Below the pieces are notes generated by a model. That model ran no database searches and had not been told where the DNA came from. It saw only the letters and a program-made list of their open reading frames with translations. A DNA stretch of 64,000 nt from DATARH01 sp963712835. Its GTDB lineage: Bacteria > Pseudomonadota > Alphaproteobacteria > ATCC43930 > CGMCC-115725. The stretch covers positions 115,275 through 179,274 of the forward strand of contig CAVQJJ010000014.1 of NCBI GenBank assembly GCA_963712835.1, given 5' to 3'. Shown piece after piece: positions 8,008-15,913 of the stretch (positions are counted from its first letter, which is position 1; each line of letters starts with the position of its first letter). Made by a program: the position numbers and the translations under genes.

Positions 8008-8120
8008 GCGTCCTTCGAGGCCTCGCGGCCCGGGACGCCTCAGGATGAGGTAGGCTGGTGCCAAGCCCCAATCTCCCTCATCTTCAGGAGCGCGACATCG
8101 GAGTGCGTCTCGAAGGACGC
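8008..8120. repeat. Dispersed inverted-repeat element overlapping the rluD-like start
   Basis: The outer arms GCGTCCTTCGAG (8008-8019) and CTCGAAGGACGC (8109-8120) are perfect complements, and inner arms CCTCAGGATGAGG and CCTCATCTTCAGGA add a second stem. The element fills the gap between two divergent genes and contains the GTG start of the downstream coding frame. A degraded relative lies at 5498-5583. Confidence 0.75.
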
Positions 8121-9098
8121 GATGACACCGCTGCAGCCTCGATAACTATCGACGCGGCGGCGGAAGGCGAGCGGCTCGATCGTGCGCTGCAGCGGGGGCT
8201 GCCCGAGCTGTCGCGCTCGCGTCTCAAGCAATTGATCCTGTCCGGCCAGGTCAGCGCCCGAGGATCCGCCGATGACGCGAACGTGATCCGCGATCCGGCG
8301 CGCAAGGTGAGGTCGGGCCAAACTTTCGTCGTAATTCTCCCCGAGCCTGAGGTCGCTACGCCGCAAGCCCAGGCGATCCCCTTAGATATCCGCTTCGAGG
8401 ATGCACATCTCATCGTCGTCGACAAGCCCGCGGGGCTGGTCGTCCACCCCGCGCCGGGTAATCCCGACGGCACGCTGGTCAATGCGCTCATCGCGCATTG
8501 CGGCGAGGGGCTGGCCGGCATTGGCGGCGTGCGCCGCCCGGGGATCGTCCACCGCCTCGACAAGGACACTAGCGGCCTTATCGTCGCCGCCAAGACCGAG
8601 CTGGCGCATCGCGCGCTGTCCGCCGATTTCGCCGCCCGGCGCATCGCCCGCGCTTATGCGGCAATCGTGTGGGGCGTGCCGCTTCCAGCGGAAGGCGAGA
8701 TCGCCGGCAATATCGGGCGCAGCATGACCAATCGAAAGAAAATGGCCGTGGTCGGCGCGGCGCGCGGCAAGCCAGCGGTGACGCGATACAAGACCGAGCG
8801 GGCGTTCGGCGACGTCGCGGCGTTGATCGAATGCCGCCTGTTGACCGGCCGCACCCATCAGATTCGCGTCCACCTCGCCGAACACGGCCATCCGTTGATC
8901 GGCGACCCGGTCTATAGCGGCCGCCATGGCCGCGGCCGAAAGGGAACCGCGACCCAAGCGGCCGCGTATTTTCCGCGCCAGGCGCTGCATGCGCGCCATC
9001 TCGGCTTCCGCCATCCGGCGAGCGGGGAATATCTGGCCTTCGACAGCGATCCTCCCGACGACATGAAATCGCTGTTGGCCAGTTTAGAGGGACTTTAA
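8058..9098 (+). CDS. rluD: RluA/RluD family 23S rRNA pseudouridine synthase
   Basis: Converts uridines of ribosomal RNA (RluD type, helix 69) to pseudouridine. An S4-like domain (residues about 28-90, EGERLDRALQRGLPELSRSR) is followed by the catalytic domain with HRLDKDTSGLIVAAKT, whose Asp is the nucleophile, and with RTHQIRVHLAEHGHPLIGDP. The length of 346 residues is slightly long. The first 20 or so codons, from the GTG at 8058, come from an intergenic repeat, and homology begins only near ITIDAAAEG. An internal GTG at 8103 is another candidate start. It precedes rpoH on the same strand. RluC versus RluD specificity is not certain. Confidence 0.85.
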   Translation: MPSPNLPHLQERDIGVRLEGRDDTAAASITIDAAAEGERLDRALQRGLPELSRSRLKQLILSGQVSARGSADDANVIRDPARKVRSGQTFVVILPEPEVATPQAQAIPLDIRFEDAHLIVVDKPAGLVVHPAPGNPDGTLVNALIAHCGEGLAGIGGVRRPGIVHRLDKDTSGLIVAAKTELAHRALSADFAARRIARAYAAIVWGVPLPAEGEIAGNIGRSMTNRKKMAVVGAARGKPAVTRYKTERAFGDVAALIECRLLTGRTHQIRVHLAEHGHPLIGDPVYSGRHGRGRKGTATQAAAYFPRQALHARHLGFRHPASGEYLAFDSDPPDDMKSLLASLEGL

Positions 9099-9189
9099 AC
9101 TGGACGAAGACTGACCATTTTAGTAGGGTATCGGAACGCAGCGCCCAAGGCCGCGTTCTCGAAAGACGGCCGAAAGGGGAAAATCGGTT

Positions 9190-10071
9190 ATGGCAACGAC
9201 TTCCGTACCTTCGCTCTCCGGCGAGGGCAGCCTGACGCGGTATCTCCAGGAGATCCGCAAATTCCCGATGCTGGAGCCGGAAGAAGAATACATGCTTGCC
9301 AAGCGCTGGAAAGAGCGCGAGGACAGCGAGGCCGCGCACCGCCTCGTGACGAGCCATCTGCGTCTTGTCGCCAAGATAGCGATGGGCTATCGCGGATACG
9401 GCCTGCCGCTCTCCGAGCTGATCTCGGAGGGCAATGTCGGCATGATGCAGGCGGTCAAGCGCTTCGACCCGGATCGCGGCTTTCGCCTCGCGACATACGC
9501 GATGTGGTGGATTCGCGCAGCGATCCAGGAATACATCCTGCATTCGTGGTCGCTGGTGAAGATGGGCACCACGGCGGCGCAGAAGAAGCTGTTCTTCAAC
9601 CTGCGCAAGCTCAAGGGCCAGCTGCAGGCGGTCGAGGACGGCGACCTGTCGCCTGAGAACTTGAAGAAGATCGCCACCGAGCTCGACGTGCCGGAGGCTG
9701 ACGTCGTCAGCATGAACCGGCGGCTCGCCAGCCCCGACCATTCGCTGAACGCACCGCTCCGGAGCGACAGCGAGGGCGAGTGGCAGGACTGGCTCGTCGA
9801 CGAAACCGAAAGCCAGGAGACTACGCTCGGCGACCGTCAGGAACTGGGGCTGCGCCGCGACCTCCTGGAAAAGGCGATGACGCACCTCAACGAGCGCGAG
9901 CGCCATATTCTCGGCGAACGTCGCCTCAAGGACAGCCCGACGACGCTCGAAGACCTGTCGCAGCAATACGGCATCTCTCGCGAGCGCGTGCGGCAGATCG
10001 AGGTGCGTGCCTTCGAGAAACTGCAAAAGGCGATCAAGGCCGCGGCGCTCGAACGCCGGCTGGTGGCCTAA
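9190..10071 (+). CDS. rpoH: RNA polymerase heat-shock sigma factor RpoH (sigma-32)
   Basis: A 293-residue group 3 sigma factor directing transcription of chaperones and proteases. Region 1.2 (LTRYLQEIRKFPML), region 2 (SHLRLVAKIAMGYRGYGLP, NVGMMQAVKRFDPDRGFRLA) and the -10 helix TYAMWWIRAAIQEYILHSW are complete. The RpoH box appears as AQKKLFFNLRK, and region 4 ends with YGISRERVRQIEVRAFEKL. The start MATTSVPSLSG matches the usual alphaproteobacterial RpoH start. An A-rich and GGGG-containing leader of about 90 bases separates it from rluD, with no obvious thermosensor visible by eye. Confidence 0.95.
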   Translation: MATTSVPSLSGEGSLTRYLQEIRKFPMLEPEEEYMLAKRWKEREDSEAAHRLVTSHLRLVAKIAMGYRGYGLPLSELISEGNVGMMQAVKRFDPDRGFRLATYAMWWIRAAIQEYILHSWSLVKMGTTAAQKKLFFNLRKLKGQLQAVEDGDLSPENLKKIATELDVPEADVVSMNRRLASPDHSLNAPLRSDSEGEWQDWLVDETESQETTLGDRQELGLRRDLLEKAMTHLNERERHILGERRLKDSPTTLEDLSQQYGISRERVRQIEVRAFEKLQKAIKAAALERRLVA

Positions 10072-10076
10072 CCCAT

Positions 10077-10208
10077 CGTCATTCCGGGGGCGCTGCGCAG
10101 CAGCGAACCCGGACCTAACATGGGCATCTTAGGATAACGCCGCGGCGTTGATGCGAGGCAGTATAAGCCCGTGTTCACGGGTTCCGGGTCTGCCCTCCGG
10201 GCATCCCG
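10077..10208. repeat. GTCATTCCGGG-type inverted repeat
   Basis: CGTCATTCCGGGGGCGCTGC...AGCGAACCCGGA (from 10077) is mirrored by CACGGGTTCCGGGTCTG...CCGGGCATCCCGAA (to about 10208). This is the common alphaproteobacterial intergenic palindrome. It follows rpoH and could serve as its transcript end. Confidence 0.6.
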
Positions 10209-10259
10209 AAATAACAGGTTAGACCCTTCTTGAACTCACTCCATAGCCTTGCTACCTAC

Positions 10260-10279
10260 ACTTCGCAAAATTGCGAAGT
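10260..10279. promoter_or_regulatory. Palindromic operator upstream of the XRE regulator
   Basis: ACTTCGCAA-AA-TTGCGAAGT is a perfect dyad with 9-bp arms, ending 8 bases before the regulator's ATG. A TTGAAC hexamer (10230-10235) lies upstream with weak -10 candidates TACCTA or TACACT next to the dyad. A repressor bound here would cover the start region. The obvious ligand is the XRE protein itself; this is inference from position and symmetry. Confidence 0.6.
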
Positions 10280-10287
10280 AGCCGAGC

Positions 10288-10638
10288 ATGAACACCCTGC
10301 ACCCCTGTCCCGGCTGCCGCTGCGGCACTGGCGATGAAAGCGCGGCGATCGCTTGCCAGTGCGCGCAAAAGCTCGCGGCGCTGCGCAGCGCCGCCGGCGA
10401 GACCCAGCGTCAGCTCGCTACGCGCCTGCGGATGACCGAGTCGATGATCTCGCGCCTCGAGCGCGGCGATCACGTGCCGAGCCTCAAGACGCTCAGCCGC
10501 GTCGCTCAGGCCTATGGCCGGAGGCTCGATATCGTGTTCCACGAGGACGAGCACGAGCCTGCGGACGGCACGCACCACACGCATCCGCACGATTACGCCG
10601 ACCCCGATCAACAGTACGTCCACCCGGCCGGCGAATGA
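10288..10638 (+). CDS. XRE-family regulator with Cys-rich N-tail and His-rich C-tail
   Basis: A 116-residue protein. Residues about 28-85 form a lambda-repressor-type helix-turn-helix (ETQRQLATRLRMTESMISRL and HVPSLKTLSRVAQAYGRRL). Five cysteines lie in residues 7-25 (CPGCRC, then CQC), and the C-terminal 30 residues carry seven histidines with many acidic residues (HEDEHEP, THHTHPHD). These tails look like metal-binding sites. Its stop overlaps the P-type ATPase start as ATGA, so the two proteins are made together. I infer a metal-responsive repressor or activator of the efflux pump. A palindromic operator lies directly upstream. Confidence 0.75.
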   Translation: MNTLHPCPGCRCGTGDESAAIACQCAQKLAALRSAAGETQRQLATRLRMTESMISRLERGDHVPSLKTLSRVAQAYGRRLDIVFHEDEHEPADGTHHTHPHDYADPDQQYVHPAGE

Positions 10639-12941
10639 CCACGGAAGTCGAGCACCACGGCCACCGCCATTCCGAGGCTGGCGGCGGCACAAAAGACCCT
10701 GTCTGCGGGATGAGCGTCGACCCGGCGGCCGCACGGCATCGTGCGGAGCATCGTGGCCGGCCCTATTTCTTCTGCGATGCGCGCTGCAAGGAGCGCTTTG
10801 TCGCCGAGCCGGCCAAGTTTCTCGCGCCGCAACCGGCGCTCGGGCCGGCCGGCGCCGGGACGTGGACCTGCCCGATGCATCCGGCGATCGTGCAGGACAA
10901 GCCGGGAAGCTGCCCGCTCTGTGGCATGGCGCTGGAACCGGTGCGGCCCGGCGATGGCGATGCCGATGATCCCGAGCTGCGGCGCATGACGCGCCGCTTC
11001 TCGCTGGCGGCGGCGCTGAGCCTGCCGCTGCTGGTTATCGGCATGTTCGGAATTGCCTTTCCCGGTGTTGCCGGGGTGCAGCTGGCCCTGGCGACGCCGG
11101 TGGTGTTGTGGGGCGGCTGGCCGTTTTTTGTGCGCGGCTGGCGGTCGTTGCGAAACCGCCGGCTCAACATGTTCACGCTGATCGCGCTCGGCACCGGTAT
11201 TGCCTATCTCGACAGCGTCGCGGCGGCCCTGTTCCCGGAGATATTCCCCGCCGCGTTCCGTACGACGGACGGAAGTGTGCCGCTTTATTTCGAGGCGGCT
11301 GCGGTGATCGTGACCCTGGTGCTGTTGGGCCAGGTACTCGAACTGCGCGTCCGTGCGCTGACCGGCGGTGCGATCCGCGCGCTGCTCGACCTCGCGCCGA
11401 AAACCGCGCGGCTCGTCAGCGCGGATGGCGGAGAGCAGGACGTGCCGCTCGCCGAGATCGCGGTCGGCGATCTGTTGCGAGTGCGGCCCGGCGAGACGGT
11501 GCCGGTCGACGGTATCGTCGTCGAAGGCGAAAGCGCCCTCGACGAATCGATGCTGACCGGCGAGCCCTTGCCAATCGACAAGGCCGTCGGCGACCGGGTC
11601 ACCGGCGCGACGCTCAACCGAACCGGCAGCTTTGTGATGCGCGCCGAGAAGATCGGCGTCGACACGCTTTTGTCCCGCATCGTCGCGCTGGTCGCGGCGG
11701 CGCAGCGCTCGCGCGCGCCGATCCAGCAACTCGCCGATACGGTCGCCGCGCGGTTCGTGCCGGTGGTGCTGGCGGTCGCGACGGTAGCGTTCCTGGCCTG
11801 GGCGGTGCTCGGGCCGCCGCCGGCGTTCGGCTACGCGCTGGTTGCGGCGATCTCGGTGCTGCTGATCGCTTGCCCTTGCGCGCTGGGTCTCGCGACGCCG
11901 ATGTCGATCATGGTCGGCACGGGGCGCGGCGCACGTGAGGGGGTGCTGGTGCGCAATGCCGAAGCAATGCAGCGCCTCGAAAAGATCGATACGCTGGTCG
12001 TCGACAAGACCGGCACGCTGACCGAGGGCAAGCCGCGTCTGGTCGCTGTGGTCACGCTGGGCGGCATCGCCGAGGATCACCTGCTGCAGCTCGCCGCGGC
12101 GGCAGAGCGCGGCAGCGAGCACCCGCTTGCCGCAGCCATCGCGGCCGGCGCTGAGACGCGTGACCTCGCGCCGCTGCCGGTCGCCGCGTTCCGTGCCGAG
12201 CCGGGCAAGGGCGTCGTTGCGACCGTCGCGGCGCGGCGCATCGCGATCGGCAACGAAAAGCTGTTCGTTGCGCTCGATATCGACCCAACGCCGCTCGCCG
12301 TCGAGGCCGAGCGCCGTCGACGAGACGGCGAGGGCGTCATGCTGGTGGCGATCGGTGACCGCGCCGAGGGCCTTATCGCCGTGGCCGACCCGGTGAAGCC
12401 GAGCGCCGCGACCGCGCTCGCGTCGCTGCGCGACGACGGCATCCGCGTGGTGATGCTGACCGGCGACAGCCGGCGCACCGCGACGTCGGTCGGCCGCCGC
12501 CTCGGCATCGAGCAGATCGTCGCCGAAGTGCTGCCCGACGGCAAAGCCGCCGCTATTGCCCGATTGCAGCAGGAGGGCCGTGTCGTGGCGATGGCGGGTG
12601 ACGGCATCAACGACGCCCCGGCGCTGGCCCAGGCCGAAATCGGCATAGCGATGGGCACCGGCGCCGATGTCGCGATCGAGAGTGCCGCGGTGACGCTGGT
12701 CAAAGGCGATTTGATAGGCATCGTTCGGGCCCGCCACCTCGGCGCGGCGACGATGCGCAACATCCGCCAGAACCTGTTCTTCGCGTTCGTCTTCAATGCG
12801 CTGGCGGTGCCCGTCGCCGCCGGCGTGCTCTATCCTGTCACCGGGATCGTGTTCAACCCGATGATCGCCAGCGCGGCGATGAGCGCGAGCTCACTGCTGG
12901 TGATCGGCAACGCGTTGCGGCTGCGGCGTGTAAATCTTTAG
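10635..12941 (+). CDS. Heavy-metal-translocating P-type ATPase, copper type
   Basis: A 768-residue P1B ATPase for export of Cu+ or Ag+ across the inner membrane. In order: a His-rich start (HHGHRH), a YHS metal-binding domain (about 20-63, DPVCGMSVDP), a CPMHP...CPLCGM heavy-metal-binding domain (about 77-103), membrane helices, the transport motif CPC in IACPCALGLATP (about 410), the phosphorylation site DKTGTLT (about 457) and GDGINDAPAL (about 655). There is no HMA domain. I chose the ATG at 10635 because it overlaps the regulator's stop and starts the His-rich tail; a 94-residue upstream extension overlaps the regulator in another frame and is spurious. Confidence 0.92.
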   Translation: MTTEVEHHGHRHSEAGGGTKDPVCGMSVDPAAARHRAEHRGRPYFFCDARCKERFVAEPAKFLAPQPALGPAGAGTWTCPMHPAIVQDKPGSCPLCGMALEPVRPGDGDADDPELRRMTRRFSLAAALSLPLLVIGMFGIAFPGVAGVQLALATPVVLWGGWPFFVRGWRSLRNRRLNMFTLIALGTGIAYLDSVAAALFPEIFPAAFRTTDGSVPLYFEAAAVIVTLVLLGQVLELRVRALTGGAIRALLDLAPKTARLVSADGGEQDVPLAEIAVGDLLRVRPGETVPVDGIVVEGESALDESMLTGEPLPIDKAVGDRVTGATLNRTGSFVMRAEKIGVDTLLSRIVALVAAAQRSRAPIQQLADTVAARFVPVVLAVATVAFLAWAVLGPPPAFGYALVAAISVLLIACPCALGLATPMSIMVGTGRGAREGVLVRNAEAMQRLEKIDTLVVDKTGTLTEGKPRLVAVVTLGGIAEDHLLQLAAAAERGSEHPLAAAIAAGAETRDLAPLPVAAFRAEPGKGVVATVAARRIAIGNEKLFVALDIDPTPLAVEAERRRRDGEGVMLVAIGDRAEGLIAVADPVKPSAATALASLRDDGIRVVMLTGDSRRTATSVGRRLGIEQIVAEVLPDGKAAAIARLQQEGRVVAMAGDGINDAPALAQAEIGIAMGTGADVAIESAAVTLVKGDLIGIVRARHLGAATMRNIRQNLFFAFVFNALAVPVAAGVLYPVTGIVFNPMIASAAMSASSLLVIGNALRLRRVNL

Positions 12942-12951
12942 CCGTCCCGAA

Positions 12952-13695
12952 ATGCGCTCGATGCTCTATCTGCTTATCCCTCTCCTGCAGATCATCTGCG
13001 TCGTCCATGTCGTGCGCACCGGACGCTCGTTCCTGTGGATTTACGCACTGTTGTTCCTGCCGGGGCTGGGGGTGGCGGCCTATGTGGTCGTCGAGATATT
13101 GCCCGGTTGGCTCGGCACGCGCACCGCGCGGAATCTTGGCAGCTCGGCGGTGGGCGCGCTCGATCCCGGCCGCGAGCTGCGCCATCGCCGGCAGGCTTTG
13201 GCAGAAACCGACACGGTGGACAACCGCCGCCTGCTCGCTGAGTCGCTCGTCGCCATCGGGCAATGCGACGAGGCGATGGAGCTGTATCGCGGCATCCTCA
13301 CCGGCATTCACGCCGACGACCCCGGTATGCTACTGGGGATGGCGCGCGCGGCCTATGGGTTGGGGCAATTCGATCTGACGCTGGACACGCTGCGCAAGCT
13401 CGGCGAGACCAACCCGCGCTATCAGCCGACCGAGGCGCAATTGTTGCGGGCGATGGCGCTCGAGGGCCTCGGGCGCGACGATGACGCGGCCGCGGATTAC
13501 GCTCAACTCGTCACCCACGCGTCCGGCGAGGAGGTGCGGTGCCGCTATGCGCTGCTGCTCCAGCGTCACGACGACCGCAACGCCGCAAAGGCGCTCTTCG
13601 ACGAAATCCTGGCCCGCTCGCGCCGCGCCCCGCGGCACTACCGGCGTCAGGAGGCCGAGTGGATCGACATCGCCCGGCGTGAAGCCCCTCGGTAA
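12952..13695 (+). CDS. Membrane-anchored TPR protein with a phospholipase D N-terminal-like segment
   Basis: A 247-residue protein starting 10 bases after the ATPase stop, so it probably belongs to that operon. Two membrane helices occupy residues about 4-55 (MLYLLIPLLQIICVVHVV and FLWIYALLFLPGLGVAAYVV), resembling the PLDc_N region of cardiolipin synthases. They are followed by about four tetratricopeptide-like units (ESLVAIGQCDEAMELYRGIL; GQFDLTLDTLRKLGETNPRY; ALEGLGRDDDAAADYAQLV). It is likely a protein-interaction scaffold on the inner membrane; the partner is unknown. ATG 12961 is an alternative start. Confidence 0.65.
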   Translation: MRSMLYLLIPLLQIICVVHVVRTGRSFLWIYALLFLPGLGVAAYVVVEILPGWLGTRTARNLGSSAVGALDPGRELRHRRQALAETDTVDNRRLLAESLVAIGQCDEAMELYRGILTGIHADDPGMLLGMARAAYGLGQFDLTLDTLRKLGETNPRYQPTEAQLLRAMALEGLGRDDDAAADYAQLVTHASGEEVRCRYALLLQRHDDRNAAKALFDEILARSRRAPRHYRRQEAEWIDIARREAPR

Positions 13696-13707
13696 GGCGT
13701 TTCCGCG

Positions 13708-15033
13708 TTATTTGGCCGCCAGCGGATCGCGGATCGCCGCTTCCGCCGGTATCGTGCGCAAGTGCAGGTCGCGCTGCGGGAACGGCAGCTCGACCTCGTT
13801 CTCCTTGAAGGCCTCCCACACGGCGAGAAACACATCGCCTTTGATATTGGTGACGCCGCGCTCGGGATCCTCGATCCAGAAGCGCAGGATCAGGTTCACC
13901 GCGCTGTCGCCAAAGCCGGTGATGTGGCACACCGGCGCCGGCTCCTGCATCACCCGCGCGGTCTGCTTCGCCGCCTCGATCGCCAGCGCGCGCACGTGGC
14001 GCAGATCGCTGGCATAGGCGACGCCGAACTCAGCATCGACCCGCACCAGCGGGCTCGAATACGACCAGTTGATCACTTGGTTGGTGATCAGGTTCTCGTT
14101 GGGGATCAGATATTCCTTGCCATCACGACCGCGCACCGCGGCGTAGCGCGCGCCGAGCGAGACGACATAGCCGAAGGTCTTGCCGATTTCGATCACGTCG
14201 CCCGGCTTTATCGAACGCTCGACCAAAAGGATGATGCCGCTCACGAAGTTCGACACGATCTTTTGCAGGCCAAAGCCGACGCCAACGCCGATCGCGCCGC
14301 TGAACACGGTGAACGCGGTCAGGTCGATCCCGACCGTGTTGAGCCCGACCAGCAGCGCGATGCAGATCAGGGTGATCCGTATCAGGTTGCCGATCAGTAA
14401 TTGAACCGACCGGCTCAACCCGCCGACATATTGCAGACGAATGCTGATCAGCCGCGACAGCGCCGTCGCACCCCACAGCAACAGCGCCACGACGACCGCC
14501 GCCTTGGCGACAAGCAGCACCGACAGCCGCAGCGCCCCAATGGTGATCGCCATGCTGTCGAGCGCGCTTTCGGTCGGCGCCATGAGGCCAAGCAGGTCGA
14601 GCGCGACGATGATCCAGGCGATCGTCGCGATAAACCGCGCGACGAGCGCGTTTTGCAGCAGCGCGGTCGACACGCGCAGCACCAGCCACAGCGCCGTGAG
14701 GTCGGCGGCGATTTCCACCACTCGCCAGCCGCCGTCCCAGCTCGCCCCAACCCGAGCGGCGATCGCGAGCAGCAGCCACGCGTAGAACAGCGGCACTTGC
14801 GCGTCGAGGACAGCGGCGAGCCGCGATGAAGGGAAGCGCCGCTGGTAGAGCTCCACGAGCTGCGCGGTCCACGAGCGCGTCACCGCACGCAGCCCCCAGG
14901 CCACGAGCACCATCGCCACAATCACCGCAAGCTGGATCCCCAATGACTCCAGAACCTGCCGAGTCCCGGCGAACGCGGCCATACGGCGCGCCCAGTCGGC
15001 GATCAGATCAAAGGTGGGGAACCCGTCGAACAA
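13708..15033 (-). CDS. Mechanosensitive ion channel family protein (MscS type)
   Basis: A 441-residue inner-membrane channel of the MscS superfamily that opens under osmotic downshift. The N-terminal half contains about five or six hydrophobic helices beyond the MscS core. The pore helix reads AFTVFSGAIGVGVGFGLQKI with the Gly/Ala packing pattern, followed by SNFVSGIILLVERSIKPGDVI and the cytoplasmic beta domain (GYVVSLGARYAAVRGRDGKE, LIPNENLITNQVINWS). The architecture fits the larger MscS-like proteins of Alphaproteobacteria. It is convergent with the TPR gene and stands alone. Confidence 0.9.
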   Translation of the reverse strand: MFDGFPTFDLIADWARRMAAFAGTRQVLESLGIQLAVIVAMVLVAWGLRAVTRSWTAQLVELYQRRFPSSRLAAVLDAQVPLFYAWLLLAIAARVGASWDGGWRVVEIAADLTALWLVLRVSTALLQNALVARFIATIAWIIVALDLLGLMAPTESALDSMAITIGALRLSVLLVAKAAVVVALLLWGATALSRLISIRLQYVGGLSRSVQLLIGNLIRITLICIALLVGLNTVGIDLTAFTVFSGAIGVGVGFGLQKIVSNFVSGIILLVERSIKPGDVIEIGKTFGYVVSLGARYAAVRGRDGKEYLIPNENLITNQVINWSYSSPLVRVDAEFGVAYASDLRHVRALAIEAAKQTARVMQEPAPVCHITGFGDSAVNLILRFWIEDPERGVTNIKGDVFLAVWEAFKENEVELPFPQRDLHLRTIPAEAAIRDPLAAK

Positions 15034-15165
15034 ACTGGCCCTTTGGCGCGCAGTGCGCGCCGATTTCGTATCCGATGTGTTGGGAAACGCGCAAAGTGCG
15101 CCGGATGTTCACCGAGGGCGGCGGAGTGACCTCGTCCGGAGATTCTCAGGTCAAGCCTCGGGACA

Positions 15166-15193
15166 GGATAGTCGCGACTCGTCGCGACTATCC
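15166..15193 (-). terminator. Perfect 13-bp inverted repeat overlapping the livF stop codon
   Basis: GGATAGTCGCGAC (15166-15178) and GTCGCGACTATCC (15181-15193) flank two bases. The TAG stop of livF lies inside the right arm. There is no U-run, so it may work as an RNA end-stabilising hairpin rather than a classical terminator. Confidence 0.5.
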
Positions 15194-15913
15194 CACCTTC
15201 ATCTCGCCGAGATAGGCCTCGCGGATCATCGGGTTTGCGCGCAATTCGCCTGCGGGGCCGGAAAGCACGACCTGGCCGGTCTGCAGCACATAGGCCCGGT
15301 GGGCGATCTGCAGCGCCATGTTGGCGTTCTGCTCGACCATGAAGATCGTCGTGCCTTGTTTGTTGATCGTCTGGATGATGTCGAAGACCTGCTCGACAAA
15401 GACCGGCGACAGGCCCATCGACGGTTCGTCCATGCACAAAAGCTTGGGGCGCGCCATTAGCGCGCGGCCGATCGCCACCATTTGCTGCTCGCCGCCGGAC
15501 AGCGTGCCCGCGAGTTGTTTGAGGCGTTCCTCGACGCGCGGGAAAAGCGCAAAAACGCGCTGCAAATCCTCCTCGAACTCGGCGCTGCGCGGCCGCGTAT
15601 AAGCGCCCATTTCGAGGTTCTCGTAGACCGTCATGCGGGGGAACAGGCGGCGCGCCTCGAGCACCGGCGCGATGCCGCGCCGCACCCGCTCGGCGACGCT
15701 GACCTCCTTCAGCGATCGGCCCTCATAGACCACATCGCCTCGCGTCGGCACGACGACGCCCATGATCGCCTTCATCGTCGTCGACTTACCCGAGGCGTTG
15801 CCGCCAAGCAGGCACACGATCTCGCCGGCGTCGATCCGGTAATCGACATCCTTCAGCACATGGAGGTCGCCGTAATAGGTGTTGACCGCCTGGAACGATA
15901 GGAGTTCAGGCAA
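15188..15913 (-). CDS. livF: Branched-chain amino acid ABC transporter, ATP-binding protein LivF
   Basis: A 241-residue ABC ATPase, the second nucleotide-binding subunit of a Liv-type importer. Walker A is GGNASGKSTT, the signature LSGGEQQMVAIGRALMARP, Walker B LLCMDEPSMGLSP, and the switch His is in MVEQNANMAL (Q form). The LivF hallmark GIAPVLEARRLFPRMTV is present. Its start overlaps the end of the LivM-LivG fusion by 8 bases, showing one operon. The Walker A Asn-Ala in place of the more usual Asn-Gly or Gly-Ala is a minor deviation. Confidence 0.92.
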   Translation of the reverse strand: MPELLSFQAVNTYYGDLHVLKDVDYRIDAGEIVCLLGGNASGKSTTMKAIMGVVVPTRGDVVYEGRSLKEVSVAERVRRGIAPVLEARRLFPRMTVYENLEMGAYTRPRSAEFEEDLQRVFALFPRVEERLKQLAGTLSGGEQQMVAIGRALMARPKLLCMDEPSMGLSPVFVEQVFDIIQTINKQGTTIFMVEQNANMALQIAHRAYVLQTGQVVLSGPAGELRANPMIREAYLGEMKVG

